Shown here: positions 7,046 through 7,242 of the stretch, piece after piece
How the letters are laid out: every line of letters starts with the position of its first letter
How positions within the stretch are numbered: the stretch's first letter is position 1
Assembly: GCA_013696595.1 (NCBI GenBank)
Contig: JACCYG010000184.1
Span: 1 to 7,242, forward strand
Length of the DNA stretch: 7,242 nucleotides
Direction: 5' to 3'
From: Actinomycetota bacterium
Lineage (GTDB): Bacteria > Actinomycetota > Thermoleophilia > Gaiellales > Gaiellaceae
Program-made: the position numbers and the translations under genes
The notes under the pieces: generated by a model
The model's database searches: none
What the model was told of the DNA's origin: nothing
Seen by the model: only the letters and a program-made list of their open reading frames with translations

Positions 7046-7075
7046 TTGACAACGCGTGGGCGTCTGTGCCAGAGT
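7046..7075 (+). promoter_or_regulatory. Possible promoter: TTGACA with weak -10
   Basis: TTGACA at 7046-7051 is a perfect -35 consensus abutting the distal operator. The best partner is CAGAGT (7070-7075) at an 18-base spacer, which keeps only the second-position A and last-position T of a -10 box. The TATAAT at 7101 is 49 bases away and cannot pair with it. This could be a second, weaker promoter for the right-edge gene, or the hexamer may be chance. Confidence 0.3.
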
Positions 7076-7086
7076 GATCCCTCCAG

Positions 7087-7103
7087 ATACCCCATAGGGG
7101 TAT
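7087..7103. promoter_or_regulatory. CsoR-type operator, proximal copy upstream of the right-edge gene
   Basis: Perfect palindrome ATACCCC-ATA-GGGGTAT with 7-base arms and a 3-base centre, the best of three such sites in the window. Its right arm covers the first three bases of a TATAAT box, the same geometry as at copA. This strongly suggests that the gene starting at 7129 belongs to the same regulon as copA. Confidence 0.85.
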
Positions 7104-7106
7104 AAT
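7101..7106 (+). promoter_or_regulatory. -10 box of the right-edge gene (TATAAT)
   Basis: Perfect TATAAT overlapping the proximal operator. Transcription would start near 7112-7114, so the mRNA would begin about at the AAAGGAG ribosome binding site. As at copA, no -35 hexamer is visible 16-19 bases upstream. The shared stretch GGGTATAATG is identical at both promoters. Confidence 0.65.
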
Positions 7107-7111
7107 GACAG

Positions 7112-7118
7112 AAAGGAG
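7112..7118 (+). promoter_or_regulatory. Ribosome binding site of the right-edge gene
   Basis: AAAGGAG lies 10 bases before the ATG at 7129, the clearest Shine-Dalgarno in the window. It favours that ATG over the in-frame ATG at 7105, which lies inside the TATAAT/operator region and would be upstream of the predicted transcription start. Confidence 0.65.
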
Positions 7119-7128
7119 TGGCGTTGCC

Positions 7129-7242
7129 ATGACCGTTCGTCCCGATCCGCTGGGCGCGTCCGCGCCGGCCGGTGGCACGGCAGGCGTCTTCCTGGGCGGC
7201 GTCATCACCGAGTGGCTCGACTGGCGCTGGGTGTTCCTGGTC
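7129..7242 (+). CDS. MFS (DHA2-type) exporter fragment, apparently lacking its N-terminal part; continues past window
   Basis: The frame opens at ATG 7129 behind a good ribosome binding site and stays open to the window edge (38 codons). After about seven unremarkable residues (MTVRPDP) the sequence LGASAPAGGTAGVFLGG and then ITEWLDWRWVFLV match the TM5/motif C and TM6 region of 14-TM DHA2 drug:H+ antiporters. There the G-x-GG and L-x-WRW-x-F-x-V motifs normally lie near residues 130-170. The first four or so membrane helices are therefore missing. The frame is closed upstream by a TGA at 7075, and only 125 bases separate it from copA, so the missing part is not nearby. It may be a decayed gene, a truncated half-transporter or an assembly junction. 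The promoter suggests copper-type control. The family call is moderate because only 38 residues are visible. Confidence 0.6.
   Translation, partial: MTVRPDPLGASAPAGGTAGVFLGGVITEWLDWRWVFLV

Overview
The window is a GC-rich bacterial segment, almost fully coding. It combines a phosphate-transport locus with a copper-response locus. High GC, frequent GTG starts, tight overlaps, a nearly leaderless copA and CsoR-type operators suggest an actinobacterium, perhaps a deep lineage such as Thermoleophilia. That placement is inference; there is no rRNA or other phylogenetic marker here.

Layout. Positions 1-2209 (+) hold the 3' part of a high-affinity phosphate uptake operon: pstA (its 5' end lies outside the window), pstB and phoU, each overlapping the next. 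Positions 2206-4845 (-) hold a convergent three-gene operon, read in the order DUF47/PhoU-like protein, PiT-family phosphate transporter, and a diverged Na+/Ca2+-exchanger-family (CaCA) membrane protein. The stop codons of phoU and the exchanger overlap, so no terminator fits between the two operons. Positions 4846-4930 are a short divergent promoter region. It carries a CsoR-like palindrome placed on the -10 box of copA, a P1B-1 Cu(I)-exporting ATPase (4931-7003, +). Positions 7004-7128 carry two more palindromes of the same design. The second again lies on a TATAAT box and precedes an open reading frame running off the right edge. The visible part of that frame resembles the TM5-TM6 region of DHA2-type MFS exporters, yet it begins only about 15 residues after the start codon.

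How the parts fit. PstA/PstB with PhoU serve phosphate-limited growth, while DUF47/PiT should serve phosphate-replete growth. Each transporter is paired with its own PhoU-like helical protein. Because PiT proteins move metal-phosphate complexes, the exchanger downstream may handle the co-transported cation (inference). CopA and the right-edge gene appear to share a copper (or other CsoR-family signal) regulator whose gene is not in the window.

The most notable points are the three matching operators, the apparently 5'-truncated MFS gene behind a copper-type promoter, the altered alpha-repeat motifs of the exchanger, and a shortened nucleotide-binding domain in CopA. I did not find a clearly novel multi-gene system.
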